Assembly: GCA_009599575.1 (NCBI GenBank)
Contig: VWND01000005.1
Span: forward strand, 124,001 to 188,000
DNA: 64,000 nt
From: Blumeriella jaapii
Lineage: Eukaryota > Ascomycota > Leotiomycetes > Helotiales > Drepanopezizaceae
Reading direction: 5' to 3'
Shown: piece after piece, positions 1 through 12,085 of the stretch
How the letters are laid out: each line of letters begins with the position of its first letter
How positions within the stretch are numbered: position 1 is the first letter of the stretch
The notes under the pieces: generated by a model
What the model was told of the DNA's origin: nothing
The model's input: the letters and a program-made list of their open reading frames with translations, nothing else
The model's database searches: none
Made by a program: the position numbers and the translations under genes

Positions 1-419
1 ATTTCGCCTGTCACCTTTTTACAGCCTAGCGCTGAAAGCGTTTAGTTGAAACTTTTGCAAAATCAATTAAAAAAAACGCAAAAGCGTAAGCGACAACTTT
101 TGGAAATTATACGACTGCGACAAACTTTTTAATCAGAGCGTTTGGTAGAATTTATCGAACGTGCTTTTGCCAGTCGCGAATCTGCTGTTTCTTTTTTTTT
201 TCGCAACGTTTTATTTTAATTAATAAACGCCGTAGATTAACTTTTACGCTTTTCGCGAACTTTTTTTGGATTTTTTTTTGACGGCTAAGATTTTAGCGCG
301 CTTTTCGAACGCTATGATTTTTATTTATCTGCTGACTTTCGATTAATTCGTATAAAGCGCGTTCCGAATTTTAAGTTTAAGTTAAATAATAATAAAAATT
401 ACAAAGCATATTATTAAGA

Positions 420-900
420 AACTAAAATTTTCGATAATTTCGAACTTTACTACGATTATTTCGCTGACGATCGATTTCGCAAAAATTATATATTCGATCA
501 GACCGAAAGCGTGGTAAGAAAGTTTTTAACTCCGCGTATTTTAAATCGTTTCGATTTTATATTTTCCGAAAAATTAATAAAAAAAGTCGCCGATTTTCTG
601 GCCGATTTTTTCGACGTTTAAAAGGCCGAAAACGAGTTTAAAATGCTTGTAATAAATACGTACGACGACTTTTGGCGCTTTTATCTGCGATTTTTTATTT
701 TCGCAGCGAACGCTCAAATACGAACCGATAAACAGCTTCGGAACGTTTTTCGAAATAAAATACTAAAGCGTTTACGAGAAAAGCTGTATTTGAAATAGGC
801 GCGTATAACGATTTTTAAAAATTGGCTTACCGCCGTCCGTTAAAAAAAACAAAGTCAGTTGGCCGAACGAACTTTGTACGCGAGTCGCTTTTTTACTAAG
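420..900 (+). pseudogene. Degraded gag of outer Gypsy element
   Basis: Translation around 480-890 gives fragments such as FAANAQIRTDKQLRNVFRNK and KKQSQLAERTLYASR. They have the spacing and charge pattern of the Gag capsid region of fungal Gypsy elements, ahead of the protease. At least three stop codons interrupt the frame. Boundaries are approximate because no intact start or end survives. The assignment rests on position before the protease and general resemblance, so it is weaker than for the RT. Confidence 0.5.
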
Positions 901-1334
901 TCTACTATTTATTAAAATGGTAGGTTTTTAATCAAAGCGTACTACGAGTCAAATCGAACGTACGAAAATCGTTCAAATGTTCCATAAGCTTTTTAGTTCT
1001 CTGCTGTTTTTTCTTTTCCTTCACGCCAAAACGCTTTTTTTAGCGTTTTTCTTTTTCGATCGGATCAACGACAACGCTCGTTTTTTATTTTATATCAGAA
1101 GGTTCGAAGCCAATCTGCACGACTTTTTACGGGCCGATCCTCGGTTTTATCCAAAGGTCCTTCCAGGCTGGTAGGTGTAAACAAGGTCGAACCGGCCGAA
1201 AATTCGCTTTTTGATAATAATAGTAAAAACGAAAATCCTTTTCCAAACGATTTTCAAAACGCATATAAAAAAGTTGAAAGCTTTTCCGCTAGTCGGGGAA
1301 ACGCCCAGGCTTAAGCAAAGCTTTTTTTTTAGGC

Positions 1335-1760
1335 GTGTTGCGCGATATGCGTTATTTTAACGTTCGAAAGCTTTTTGATAGCGATTTATTAACAATTCCC
1401 GTTATATTTATTAAAAATGGCTTTTCGTATAAAATGAAAGCGTTCGCCGATTTTAAAACGAACGGTTATGCGTTAATCGATTCGGCGCTGATTAAGTCCT
1501 TTTTTTTTTTTTTAAAATTTTTAATTTAATTTTTTCCGGCTTTTTTTTTTATAAAAAAGTATAATAAAGTTCGTAGCTATTTAATTATATATTTTACGCT
1601 TTTTAACTTTATTATTAATAATCGAATACAATCGTTTACTTTTTTTTTAATTATTAATCTCGGAAATTATGATATGATTCTAGGAAAAGCTTGGTTGGCC
1701 GAATATTAAGTTTTATTAAACTGTAATAAACGCAAGCTTTATTGGTCGAAGTTTTATTTT
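1335..1760 (+). pseudogene. Degraded aspartic protease of outer Gypsy element
   Basis: The readable frame contains IPVIFIKNGFSYKMKAFADF followed by KTNGYALIDSALI. This corresponds to the retroviral-type protease region around the active-site Asp-Thr/Ser-Gly, here altered. After a stop, LGNYDMILGKAWLAEY matches the conserved ILG-x-x-WL motif of Gypsy proteases, about 100 residues after the active site as expected. RIP stops and the damaged active site make it non-functional. Confidence 0.7.
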
Positions 1761-1916
1761 TTTATAGCTTTTTACGCTCGTTGTATTAAAATCTTTTATT
1801 TACATTTCCGAAAAATTTAATTTCGCTATTAAAACGACGTTATAAAACGTGACAAGAATCTTGATCAATTATGGCAGGCCTACGACGCTATGCGGAGCGC
1901 AAAAAGGTCGAATTTT

Positions 1917-1949
1917 ATTCGCGGTGCTAATTTCGATGGCGACGCCAGT
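1917..1949. repeat. 33-bp hairpin repeat, copy 1
   Basis: Left arm ATTCGCGGTGC, 11-nt loop, right arm GCGACGCCAGT. The arms are imperfect inverted repeats related to copies at 7043, 10079, 10142 and 12086. This copy is in the outer Gypsy element, between protease and RT. Its loop reads like the reverse orientation of the loop at 10153-10163. Confidence 0.55.
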
Positions 1950-2240
1950 GGGATAATATAAGAAATTACATTATTATTTTTCCAGGCTGCCGATTTTTTT
2001 TTTATTATTTTTACTTTTTTTTCTTTTTTCCTTTCGTCAGAACAGCTTTTTCGTTTTACGAAAAACAGTTATATTAAAGACCGAAGAAAGGCTTTCGCCG
2101 CGATGGCCTTTCAATTTAATATAATCGATAGTTTAGATAAGCCATTTTTTGAATCTTCCAAACGACCAGTTCGAAAACGAGTTTTTTAACCCACTGCTTA
2201 TTCAATTTCCATTTGCCAAATTATTATATACGTTTTTAAG

Positions 2241-3110
2241 TTGATTTTTAAAAAAAAAGCAGTTGAAATGTTTTTAATTTTTTTATACGAGATCGATAAA
2301 ATACTAAACGACTTTACGTATAATACTTTTTTTAAAACCCAATTTCACAATTTTTTCGAACGTTTCAAAACGAACGAAATATCGATTTCGACCTTTTTAA
2401 TCAGCTTAGCAAAGTTAATTTCGAATAAACTTTTTTTCGAATCTTTTCCTTCGAAGTACAAAAACTTCGAACACGTGTTTTTTAAGGCCGCTAGTAACGA
2501 GCTAGCTTTTTACCGGCTTTACGACTATAAAATCGAGCTTATTATAAATAAGAAAAAGCTGAAATACACTTTTTTATATAAAATGTCGATTTCAAAGCTC
2601 GAGATTATTAAGATTTATTTGCAAAATAATTTTAATAAAAATTTTATCGAACTTTTCATCGCTTTTTTCGCTGCTTTAGTGCTTTTCGTTAAAAAACCCG
2701 ACGGTTTACTGCGTTTTTATATCGATTATCGAGCTTTTAATAATATTATTCGTAAGAATCGCTATTTTTTTTTTTTTATCGATAAAATTTTTGCTCGTTT
2801 TTCGGAAGCGCGAATTTTTACGAAATTCGATATTCGTTAAGCTTTTTATAGAATTCGAATAAATTCCGCTAATAAAAAACTAACGACGTTTCGTACGCGT
2901 TACGGCGCTTATAAATACAAAATACTATCTTTTGGCTTTATTAATAAATCCGTAATTTATTAACGTTATATAAACGACGTTTTTTTCGATTATTTAAACG
3001 ATTTTTGCATTATATATCTGAATAATATTTTTATTTATTCGTCCGACTTTTTGAAATACGTTATATACGTTCGCAAAATGTTTTAAAAGCTCGCTAACGC
3101 TGGATTACAG
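2241..3110 (+). pseudogene. Degraded Gypsy reverse transcriptase (outer element)
   Basis: A 199-codon open segment (2241-2840) carries clear Ty3/Gypsy RT landmarks: LFVKKPDGLLRFYIDYRAFN (motif with the conserved KPDG and DYR), KNRYFFFFIDKIFARF, and FTKFDIR leading into the first catalytic Asp region. After a stop, the frame continues with FRTRYGAYKYKILSFGFINK, matching the TRYGxYEYxVMPFGL motif, and a catalytic-loop equivalent IIYLNNIFIYS where YxDD should be. Loss of both Asp residues in that loop and several stops indicate RIP inactivation. The enzyme would have copied element RNA into DNA in the cytoplasmic particle. Confidence 0.88.
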
Positions 3111-3399
3111 GCCGATATTCGAAAGTTTGAATTCAACGTTATTCGGACCTGTTATTTAAGCTTTATTATATCGATTAAAAATTTAAAAATAAATTTAGAA
3201 AAGGTTTTCGTGGTCGCTTACTAGAAGCTTTTTATTATTATAAAAAATGTATAAAGCTTTTTGGTTTTTATAATTTTTACCGACGTTTTATTCGAAACTA
3301 CGGTATAATTGCAAAGCTTTTGATTTATTTGATTAAGGCTAACGTTTTTTATAATTTTATTTTTAAATGTCAGAAGAGTTTCGACTTTTTTATATTAGT

Positions 3400-3830
3400 T
3401 TTTATTATTGCATCAGTTTTATAATATTACAGGCAAGACCTTTTTTGCATATTAAAAACTAACGCTTTCGACGGCGTAGTAGCTTTTGTGCTTTCGCAAT
3501 TTTATAGCGACGATTGGCTTTCAGTCGCTTATTTTAGTAAAACTATAGTTTTTGCAAAGCTGAATTACGTCGTATACGATAAAAAAATACTCGCAATCGT
3601 GAGATTTTTAAGCAATTTTCGTGTTAAATTAGTTGATTTAGTTTATTAAATTAAAATAATTATTAATTATAAAGCTTTGGAATATTTTATGATTTTCAAA
3701 CTTTTGAACGTTCGACAGATACGCTAGGCCGAGCTTCTCGCCGACTACAACTTTCTTATTACGTATAAACCAAGTAAACATAATCTTTTGGCTGACGTAT
3801 TAATACGTCGTACGACCGAATTCGACTGCT
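3400..3830 (+). pseudogene. Degraded RNase H region of outer Gypsy element
   Basis: Translated fragments match the Ty3/Gypsy RNase H tether: FDGVVAFVLSQFYSDDWLSV, VAYFSKTIVFAKLNYVVYDK and KILAIVRFL, then AELLADYNFLITYKPSKHNL near 3730-3790. The last corresponds to the conserved region with the RPGK and NPADALSRR motifs before the integrase. Order and spacing after the RT fit a normal pol. Internal stops show it is dead. Confidence 0.75.
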
Positions 3831-4026
3831 AAAACTTTTTTAAACGCATTTAGCGTTTGCAAATATTTTTTCGAATCGATCAAATCGATTACCGCTTTTT
3901 GATTGAAAAACTTCGATTTTTTACGGCTTTCGAAACAGCTGTTTTTATTATTAAAATAGCTGATTTTTCTTTCGTATTTCGTATCGTTGACCAGCTTTTC
4001 ACGCTAATCGTATAGCTAACAGCCTG

Positions 4027-4470
4027 ATGGCCCTTCGAAAAAAAGCTGTACGAAACGCTACGAAAAAAAACGACGCTAATAACATTTCGTTTTCGTATAT
4101 ATTTAAACGCGATCTGCTGCTATATTACGGTCGTTTAATAATATCAGACGTCGATTATTTTCGTTTGGCCTTTGTACGAAAAGTGTACGACCAGATTTCC
4201 ACCGCTTATTTTAGCGCTCGCAAAACTACGCAATTGCTTTCGGATTAATATTATTAGCGAGGTATAATAGCTTTCGTAAAACAATATTGCCGTAATTGCT
4301 ACGTTTGTCGAAAAAGTTTTGTTTTAAAAAATAAGCGCTCCGGCCTTTTTCAGCTTTTTTCTGTTTTTGACCATTTTTGAAAGCATATTATAATAGACTT
4401 TTGCAGCTTTAACAAAAACAAATACGGTTACGATAACGTGTTCGTAATAATAAATCGCTTTTTCAAATAA
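4027..4470 (+). pseudogene. Degraded integrase N-terminal region (outer element, interrupted)
   Basis: The frame reads RKVYDQISTAYFSARKTTQL, equivalent to the HD-x-P-x-x-GHxGxxKT zinc-finger entry of Gypsy integrases. It is followed by QYCRNCYVCRKSFVLKNK, the CxxC half of the HHCC domain, and then DFCSFNKNKYGYDNVFVIIN, the start of the catalytic core with its first Asp. The frame ends at the insertion point of the inner element (4470) and resumes at 15739-15743 in the correct reading phase once the 4-bp target duplication is taken into account. Confidence 0.82.
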
Positions 4471-4737
4471 TATAAAAGTAGGTAGGAAAACCAGACTGAT
4501 ACGGCCATATGTCGGCGGGTAAAATAGTCTAGGAAATCCCTAGAAGAAACTGAAAAAAGGAAAAGAAAAATAAATAAAAGTATGAATTGGACTGCGTGCT
4601 TATGGTATTATTTAAGAGGGTGTTTTGCTTTTATATCTGTTGAAAATAGTTAGTAGCAAAGGGTTTCGAAAGGGTCTATGCTTTGTTTATAGCTAAAACT
4701 ATTAATTTTTATTAATACAAAATATTACCGTTTTATA
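4471..4737 (-). repeat. Left (3') LTR of nested element, 267 bp
   Basis: This is a direct repeat of 15472-15738, equal in length, starting TATAAAAGTA and ending CCGTTTTATA. The right copy has TG...CA at these ends, so this copy lost them by G-to-A and C-to-T change. Differences between the copies are almost all transitions, with A/T here and G/C in the right copy. The left LTR has therefore been mutated more. Confidence 0.92.
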
Positions 4738-4829
4738 TTTTATTTTAAATAATATACGTAATCGTTTTTGATTACGACTAAAGAAAACATAATTTTAATA
4801 AGTATAATTTAATTTATTTTATATGATTT

Positions 4830-7800
4830 AAAAACCAATTAATTATAAACCAAACTTTTTAGTTTTATACTTTTTCGGTTTTTTAATCCGTTTTTGGCTT
4901 TTTTGTTGTTGGTTTTTGCGAAAGGATAGCGTTTCGCTTATCGTTTAAATTATTTTGTTTATTTTGCTTTTTTAAAAAGTGGCTTGATAAAATGTTAGTC
5001 GAAATATTATTTAGATTTACGAACGTTTTAATAGCTTTTTCGTCGATAATATTATTAGATATCGCCGCGACGGATACTTTTTACGACTTTTTTTCGTAAA
5101 TGATAGATTTCAGTTTTTAAACGTGGTTTTACGTTTTGCAAAAGGCGCTAAAAAGTTTTGTGTTGAAATCGTAAAGGTAATCGATTAATTCGTCGTAATT
5201 AAAACCGATTAACGTTTTTGTTTTTCGTAAAATTAATAAGTCGGACCACGGTTGTTTACCGACGAATGCTTTTAAAAGGGCTCCGAGGCTTGTAAAAGAG
5301 ATTATTTCACGGAATAGTTCGGAAATAGTCGTTTGCAATCGAAATTATCGAAGATGTTGTGATTGCTTTCGCCGTAGTATAAACAGTATTAGATTGCTTA
5401 TCGGATTGTCGTTTTCGAAATAGTTTTTGTATTTCTGCGCCGTATAATTGTTCGAATAAACTAGCATTGCGCCGTCGGTTTTTTGGATCCTAAATCTAAC
5501 GAAAACTTTTTGCTTAATCGAAAAGCTGATAAAAGTTATTTTATTTTTTATTTCGTAGCTTTCGATTTTGTAATCCGATAAAATAGCCGAGGCTATTGTT
5601 TTAGACGCGTTAAAATACGAAAAAGCTAAGCTTTTTTAAATGGTTTTAGTTAGCTTGGCGTCGTGGTATAATTGCAAATAAGCTTCGATTATTTCCGAAT
5701 TGTGTGCGAATACAAGCAGAACGTAATAGTCGAAGATGGCGTCGGTAGGGTTTCGATTTTTTTCTTTTTTTAAAAATCGGCGATATCGAATTTCGTAATT
5801 ATAATACGGTCGGAGCCAGCGAAACTTAAGGCGATCGGAACGTTAAAGTATGCTACGAGGCGGCAGTTTCCAAGGTTCCGAGTAATTAAAGCAGCGAAAT
5901 AAAAGTCGGGATACATTTTGAAAGCTTATTAAATAAGATTATAAAGTATATTGGCGAAAAAAGCTGTAAGCGCTTTTTGGGTTTTAATCAGTCGGAAATA
6001 ATATTTATATATAACTATTTTTTTTTTTATGAAATGCAGCAATGGTTTGTTTTTTCCGTTGTAAAATTCTACGTAGTTAACGAATTCGCAATTTAATTTA
6101 AGCAGATTTTAAAATATATTTTCGGTCGAAAGGCCAGAAAAATCGGCTTTTAAAAATATTCGTTGTTTTTATTTTTTTACGTTTTAATCGAGTTTTATAA
6201 TCGCGCTAAAAGCTTTAGGATTTGTTTTAAAATTTGCGTAGCCTAAATAAGCTTTCGCACGCGCTTAAATAGTTTTCGCAGTTTTTCGTCGGAATATAAA
6301 CTGGTTATTAAAGTTAATTTCGAATACGTCGTAGTTCGAATTTTTAATAGCAGCGAATCGATTAACGAAGCCGATAACGTTAATTTTTTTTGTGATTAAA
6401 TCGCAGTACGCCGCGTAACAGCGTACGTAAAAATAGCAGAATTTGCCGTTTTTTTTAGTATTAACGTTATTCGTAAAAACGAAATTAAGAAATCGGAGTT
6501 TTTTAGCGAAGGAAAACTTGAATAAAAACGGGTCACCGTTTTTAAAAGTTTTTTTTATTTGCTTAAGCGTATTATATTTGCAGTTTTCCGAAAAAAACTT
6601 GATTTAGTTTTCGTTCGAAGTAAAAAGAAAAAAGCTAACGGGTTTATTTAACTTTTGTATAAAAGTGTCGAAATAAAACTTTTGAATTGTTTTGTCGTCG
6701 AAAGCGAAAGTTTTAAGCAAAATAATTTAATTTTATGCTTTTTGTATAATTTTTTCCGCGATAATTTCGATATTTTTTTTCAGGCTTTTTCGGTCGAGTC
6801 GCGTAATAATCGAAATTTTAAATGCTTTTATTAAAATTTAAAATATTAGCGGTTCGACGTTTTTAAACGCAGCAAGCGTTTTTAGTATTTGCGTATTTAA
6901 TTTCGAAAAGTCAAATTCAAAATCGTTTAAATTTTTTTTTTTCGGAATGCTAAGGTTTTTTAAGTTTAATTTTGTAAAATCGACGCGTTTTTTGTTAATT
7001 AGCTTAAAGCTTATAATTCGGCGTTGATTTCCGGCTGTTTTTATTCGCGATGCTTTTTTTGTTAGCGACGCGAATAGTTTTTTTTTTCGAACAAAAAAGA
7101 TTTCGGAAATATCGGCGCGCTTTTTTACGTTTTTCGTTTTTATTTTTTTCGGAATCGTTTTTATAAATACAATAGGTTTTTTGTATTCGAATAAGCGGTT
7201 GTTTGTTATTACGCTTTTAATTTCGTTTTCGGATTCGTTTTCGATAATTAAAAATAGCGGTCGCCGAATTGTTTTAGCTGCTTTAGAAATATTAATTGCT
7301 ACCGCGTATGTTTTTTCGAATTAAACGAAAATAATATTAGCTTTTTCGTTTTTTTCGTCGTCGTAAATTTAAAATGTCGGAATGGCGTCGTTTTTTTCGT
7401 TCGGTATAAAAATGCCGCATTTGGCGACGCTTAGTTTTTTGCTTTAAAAAAAAGTTAAATTTGGAATTTCGCAGCCGATTAGAATTTCTTTTGGCGATTG
7501 CATAACGTCGTCGATTAGTTTGCAAACAGCTGTAAAAAAGCTTATGAATCTGCGGGCTTTTGGATTGTTAGCTTTTAAGGCTTGCGCTTTAAGAATATAA
7601 ACGTTTAGCATTTAGACTTTTTTTTTCGTAGAGGTAATAATTTCGAAAAAGCGGGCGAAATGCCGAAAAGAAATAATACCGGTGATTTTGCTAAAAACGT
7701 ATTTTTAAATATTTTTTTTTCGTTGATTTGGCAGAAAGCGCAAAATTCGGTTTGTTATTTTTTTTTTGTTGTTTCGAGCTTTTTTTGCTTCGGCGAGGGC

Positions 7801-8020
7801 TTTTGAAACGTTGTCGTAGTTTAGCAGGAATTTGTCGTAATTAAGGCTTTTGCGAACGAATTCAGCTTTAACGAAGCTTTCGTAATCGAATAAAAATTCG
7901 TTAACGTTTTTAATTATTATATCGAATTGTTTTATAAATATTTTTACGAAAGCTGCTTATTAATTTGAAATAGCGGTATTATATATTTGCTTAAATTCGG
8001 AAAAGTTGCGTATAATAGTT
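4830..8020 (-). pseudogene. Unrecognised long accessory ORF of nested element, degraded
   Basis: Between the integrase and the 3' LTR, the minus strand carries about 3.2 kb that reads as one degraded protein. Readable pieces run from EFKQIYNTAISN and a likely coiled coil near 7800-7950 (NVNEFLFDYESFVKAELVRK), through Lys-rich sequence at about 6900-7300 and a region with YPDFYFAALITRNLGNCRLV near 5850-5950, to SYEIKNKITFISFSIKQKVF and KTDGAMLVYSNNYTAQKYKN near 5420-5590. The segment 5129-5338 is open, and the C-terminus is Lys/Thr-rich near 4880. I do not recognise a family. It could be an accessory gene of the element, a captured host gene, or the remains of another insertion. Confidence 0.5.
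7043..7075. repeat. 33-bp hairpin repeat, copy 2
   Basis: Left arm ATTCGCGATGC, an 11-nt T-rich loop, right arm GCGACGCGAAT. The outer seven bases of the arms are perfectly complementary. It lies inside the unrecognised accessory ORF of the nested element. Confidence 0.6.
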
Positions 8021-8589
8021 CCGTTTTAAAATAAATTAAAAATAAATTTGTTAGATTTAGCAACGTTTTATTTAGAAAACGATATAATATCGATAGGTTT
8101 ATTAATTAGAAAAATATGTTATATTTATTAAAAAGTAGCTGGAAAAAAGTACGGAGATTATAAAATATTTATATTTAAAAGTTACGAAAATTCGCATGCT
8201 GTTTTTTTAATAAATTATAATTGTTTAAGTAAGCATTCGTTCAGAATAACGAAAAGAATAAACAGTGCAAAAAGTAGCAAATAATAAAATGCATAAAAGA
8301 TAGTTTTCGTAAAATATGCGAGCAATATAAATATATTAAATATGCGGCTTAAATATATACAAAGCTTTTGTTTTAATAAACAAAAGTATAATTAAATAAA
8401 GAAAAGTACAGTAGGTATTTTAAATAATATAAAAAAAGGTTTTAAAAATAAGCAGTATATATAAGGATAAAAATAATAAAATAGCATATAATAAAAAGAA
8501 AAAATAATAAATAATAAAAATAGTAGAACAGTTAGTAAACAATTTTGTATATATTTTTTTTTTTTTCGGTTATAAATGGAATTACGATT

Positions 8590-9900
8590 TAAATTGTGCT
8601 TTTAGTAGCGGGGTCGTCGTTCGGCTGTTTTCAGACCTTTTCAGAGGATTTCTTTTTTTTAAAAGTATAATCGCTTTAGTCGGAATCGTCGTCGGAATCG
8701 CTGGAATCGGAATCGCTGTTTGAATTAAAATCCAGAGAATAGATTTGCTGGTTTTTCTGTAAAATCGCTTTAATCGATTAGCGGCGAACGTTTTTTTTAG
8801 TTTTGTTTTATCGAATTCCGTAAGTTTATAATAGCTTTTATTTAATTCGGCTTCGCATACTTCGTAAAATCCGAGCTATTTATAATTAAATTTAATATCG
8901 GCCGATTTGTTAATAGCGCGCTGGACGTCGTAAATTAAAATTAGATTTTTTTTTTTGATTAGCGTTTTTTTTAAAACCTTGGTTTTATTTCAGATTTTTT
9001 TAACTGTTTTTTTATATTTTTTTTTTTTTAAAATTATTTTTTTTATATTTATATCGCGGTAATCGAATTGCTTAAATTTTATTGCTAATAGGTTAGCTTT
9101 CGTTTTTATTTTAATTACGTTATAAAGTTTTTATATAAGCTATTTTGTTTCCAAAGGCAGTCGAGCGTTTTGCCGTATTAAATGAAAAATAAGATTATTC
9201 CAGTGGGGGCGTGTATATATATGCGCATAGCAAAAAGTATTTTCGAGAATTTTCGCGATTAACGCTTATAGTTTTTTCGAGTGGCTTTTGAAAGGCCGTT
9301 AAAAATATTTTTATGGCCTTGTTTCACGGATCCGTTGCTTTTCGAATTATAAGCTGAAATTTAAATGCGCTGGATGCCGTATTTTTTTGTAAAAGTTTTA
9401 ATAACGCTTTTGTTTTCGAGTTTATTATCGACGTTTAATTTGCTAAACAAATCGTATCGATATACGACGTTTTTTTAAAAAAAGGTCGTTATAATTTCGA
9501 AAATAGCGTTTCGGAAAGGTTTTTTTTCAGGCTATTTAAACAAATCGTTAATAGCGAATACGAAGCATATATAACCGCGATCGGTAATTAATACGCGTGT
9601 AACGTCGAAGTTAATTTTTTTTTAGATTTTAAAAAACTACGTCGAATATAATAAGTTTTTTTTTCGGCCAAGCTTTCGTTTTTGACAGAAAATGCAACTT
9701 TTAACGAAAGCTTTGCAATTTTCGAAGTATTTTTTTTATTAAAAATCGTTTTTGATTCGGTAATAAATGGTTTTAGCTTTTTTATAAAACATTTTTTCGT
9801 GGGCTTTTTTTATAATTTGAAATTTATCGGCTTTATTGTTTACTATTAAACGTTTTTGATATATATTATTTTTTATTTTATACAGTTTTTTATCGGCTAA
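8590..9900 (-). pseudogene. Degraded integrase of nested element
   Basis: Minus-strand translation at about 9300-9420 gives KKYGIQRI, a stop, then ISAYNSKSNGSVKQGHKNIF. This corresponds to the integrase core segment with the conserved P-x-x-N/D-G-x-x-E-R-G-H, where the catalytic Glu is now Lys. Nearer 8750-8880, AELNKSYYKLTEFDKTKLKK and FAANRLKRFY match the C-terminal domain of the same family. No clear chromodomain follows. The tail is Ile/Pro- or Asp/Ser-rich depending on frame. Confidence 0.75.
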
Positions 9901-10078
9901 AATATAATCGAAAGTTTGGTTTTTAAATGATTTGAATTAATAATTTAATACGCTAGATGGTTTGAATAAAATGGTTAAATAATATGCGATTAAATAAAAG
10001 TTTTCGGTTTTGTAATTATCGATTAAAAGTTTATTTTTATCGCTAATCGGCTTATTTCGATCGTTTTCGGTTAAATTT

Positions 10079-10111
10079 ATTCGCGATGCTAGCCGAAATA
10101 ATAACGCGAGT
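10079..10111. repeat. 33-bp hairpin repeat, copy 3
   Basis: Left arm ATTCGCGATGC, loop TAGCCGAAATA, right arm ATAACGCGAGT. It lies 30 bp from copy 4 in the same orientation. On the minus strand the pair encodes two similar peptides, LLFRLASRI and LLFRLAPRI. Confidence 0.7.
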
Positions 10112-10141
10112 GCTTTTTCGGCCCGAAAATCGATGTTTTTT

Positions 10142-10174
10142 ATTCGCGGTGCCAGCCGAAATAGCAACGCGAAT
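10142..10174. repeat. 33-bp hairpin repeat, copy 4
   Basis: Left arm ATTCGCGGTGC, loop CAGCCGAAATA, right arm GCAACGCGAAT. This is the best-preserved copy: 10 of 11 arm positions are complementary. Confidence 0.72.
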
Positions 10175-10499
10175 AATTTCGGATTTATAAAATCCAAAGC
10201 GCAAATAGCGAAGCAGCCGATTTCGTCAGCGATTTATTCGTCGATATTTTATTCGTTTTGTTTAGCGAAGTTAAACGGATAAAAACGTTTTCGTTTAGAA
10301 AAGCCGTTTGCCGTTGTATTAATTGTTTTTTTAATATATTTGATTTCGAAATTTATAAATCGCATCCAAGCTATTTAATTAATAACGAGCGTTTTTAATA
10401 AATTATTGATTTTTTTATTTAATTAATCGATAAAAACTTTTACGTCTGTTTTTAAAATAAAATGTATGTCGTATAATTCGTTTTTTATTTTTTTTATTG

Positions 10500-11736
10500 T
10501 TTTAAAAGCGCTTCGATATTTTCGTTTGATAATATCGTAGCGTGCTTTTGCGAAGAATTATAAGCCGCTTTCGAATCGTGAAAAATGCCGTTTTTTGTTT
10601 TTATCGATTTGTTATAATACAGCTTTTTAACCGAAAATATTAGCGTCGACAGTCAGAATGATTTTTTTTGCGTTTGGGTTGTAATCGATCCGTATAAACG
10701 ATAGGGCCGATAAAAAATCGTTTTTAAAAACTTTTATAATTTTGCTTTGCTTTTTTTCCTAAACGAAATCGATTTTTTTTTTATCGTGGCGTAAATAAAC
10801 GCAGCTTTTTGAAAAAAGTTTTTAATTTAATTGCGGTAGTAAATCACAACGCTAATAAAAGCTTTAGCTTCGGTGATATTTTTATATTTTTTTTATTCGC
10901 AGATTTTTTTAATTTTCTTTCGTTAAAAGTGGCGGTTAGCGTTATTAATTACGTAGCTAACGATATTTATTTCGGATATATAAAATTTTAATCGAGGGCC
11001 AATAATAGCTTTGGTTTTTTCGAAGCAGATTATGATTTTATCGATGTTTTGGATATGTTTATTATATAACGTCGAATTTCAGAAAGGATTTTTTTATTAT
11101 TATAATATAATTTGAGGCTTTTTATTCCGACGTCGTTAACGTAAAGGAAAGCAATATTAAAAATGCAAATTATAAGGATTTTATATACGATTTTTACGAA
11201 TTAAGCGATTGAATTGGTAGCTTTTATAAGCATTTTCGTTATACGTAATAAACCGATTAAAATTTAAATTGCCGTTATATTTCGAAATCGTAGGTTAAGT
11301 ATTAAATGGTCGTAGCCGGAAAACAGATCGAAAAAAAAAGCGATCGTTAATCCCGCGAATTCGTTTGAAAATTAATCGACGTTAAATAATACGTTAGCGT
11401 TTCGTATCGTTATTTTGTTTATTTCGACGATTGCGGTAATAAGTTTGTAAATGCTTTTTTTTTTTTTCGCAACGATAAATTATTTGTTTTATATAAGCCG
11501 TGGCAAAATTCGAAGATTTTTTGTTTGATTCGTTTTTTTAGTATTTCGATTATTTTATTTTGAAAGGCTTTAGGAATTAAAAAGGTTTTTTTTTGCCAGG
11601 CTTCGTAAAGCACGGTTTTAATATCGATATAGAACGTAACGTTAAAGCTGAATTGGCTTATTTCGGTAAAATCGAAGGTTATAGCTTTTTCTCGGTTGCG
11701 TAAAATTTCGTACAAAACCTTTTTTTTTTTTAGCAA
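10500..11736 (-). pseudogene. Degraded reverse transcriptase/RNase H of nested element
   Basis: The open segment 11419-11736 (minus) contains KTVLYEAWQKKTFLIPKAFQ and LKKRIKQKIFEFCHGLYKTN, matching the RT N-terminal region of a fungal Gypsy lineage. Further left, EFAGLTIAFFFDLFSGYDHL (about 11300) fits the first catalytic block (DLFSGYD) and FLYVNDVGIKSLKLYYNNKK (about 11120) the YxDD box, with its first Asp changed to Asn. This RT differs clearly from that of the outer element, so the two insertions belong to different Gypsy families. The left limit, which includes RNase H, is approximate. Confidence 0.8.
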
Positions 11737-12085
11737 AAGTTAGGTTTCGATTATTAAATTATTAAATCGTTTTTTTGTAAATCGGCTGCCAGATAATAGA
11801 TTGGAAAATCGGCCGGTAATAAGTTTTTCGAATTCGCTAGTAACGGATTAGAATAGTTTTATTATTTCGTTTTTTTCGAACTAATCGTTTATTTTTCCGG
11901 AGATATTTTTACCGGATTCGTTAAGATTTACGAGTCGTATTTTATTAGTTTTGCGCTTGTAAAAAATGCTGATATTAATACAAAAAGGTAGGGTATATAG
12001 GTCGGGTTTATTTAATACGAAAACGAAATCTTCGGAATTTTTATTTTCGAATTAATAGCTAAAAATGTTAATATTAATTAATTTT

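Larger units (their letters stand above)
1..4470 (+). mobile_element. Outer Ty3/Gypsy element, left part (gag to integrase)
   Basis: This is the plus-strand 5' portion of a chromodomain-type Ty3/Gypsy retrotransposon. Its 5' LTR lies outside the window. Degraded domains appear in canonical order: a gag-like stretch (about 420-900), aspartic protease (about 1335-1760), reverse transcriptase (about 2240-3110), RNase H (about 3400-3830), and the integrase zinc-binding and early core region (about 4020-4470). The element stops abruptly at 4470, where an 11.3-kb element is inserted, and continues at 15739. Many in-frame stops come from RIP, so it cannot encode working proteins. Confidence 0.88.

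Noticed and set aside
9937..10197. Host gene with FRLAPRI repeats
   Set aside because: The peptide repeat comes from two adjacent copies of the 33-bp hairpin inside the nested retrotransposon.
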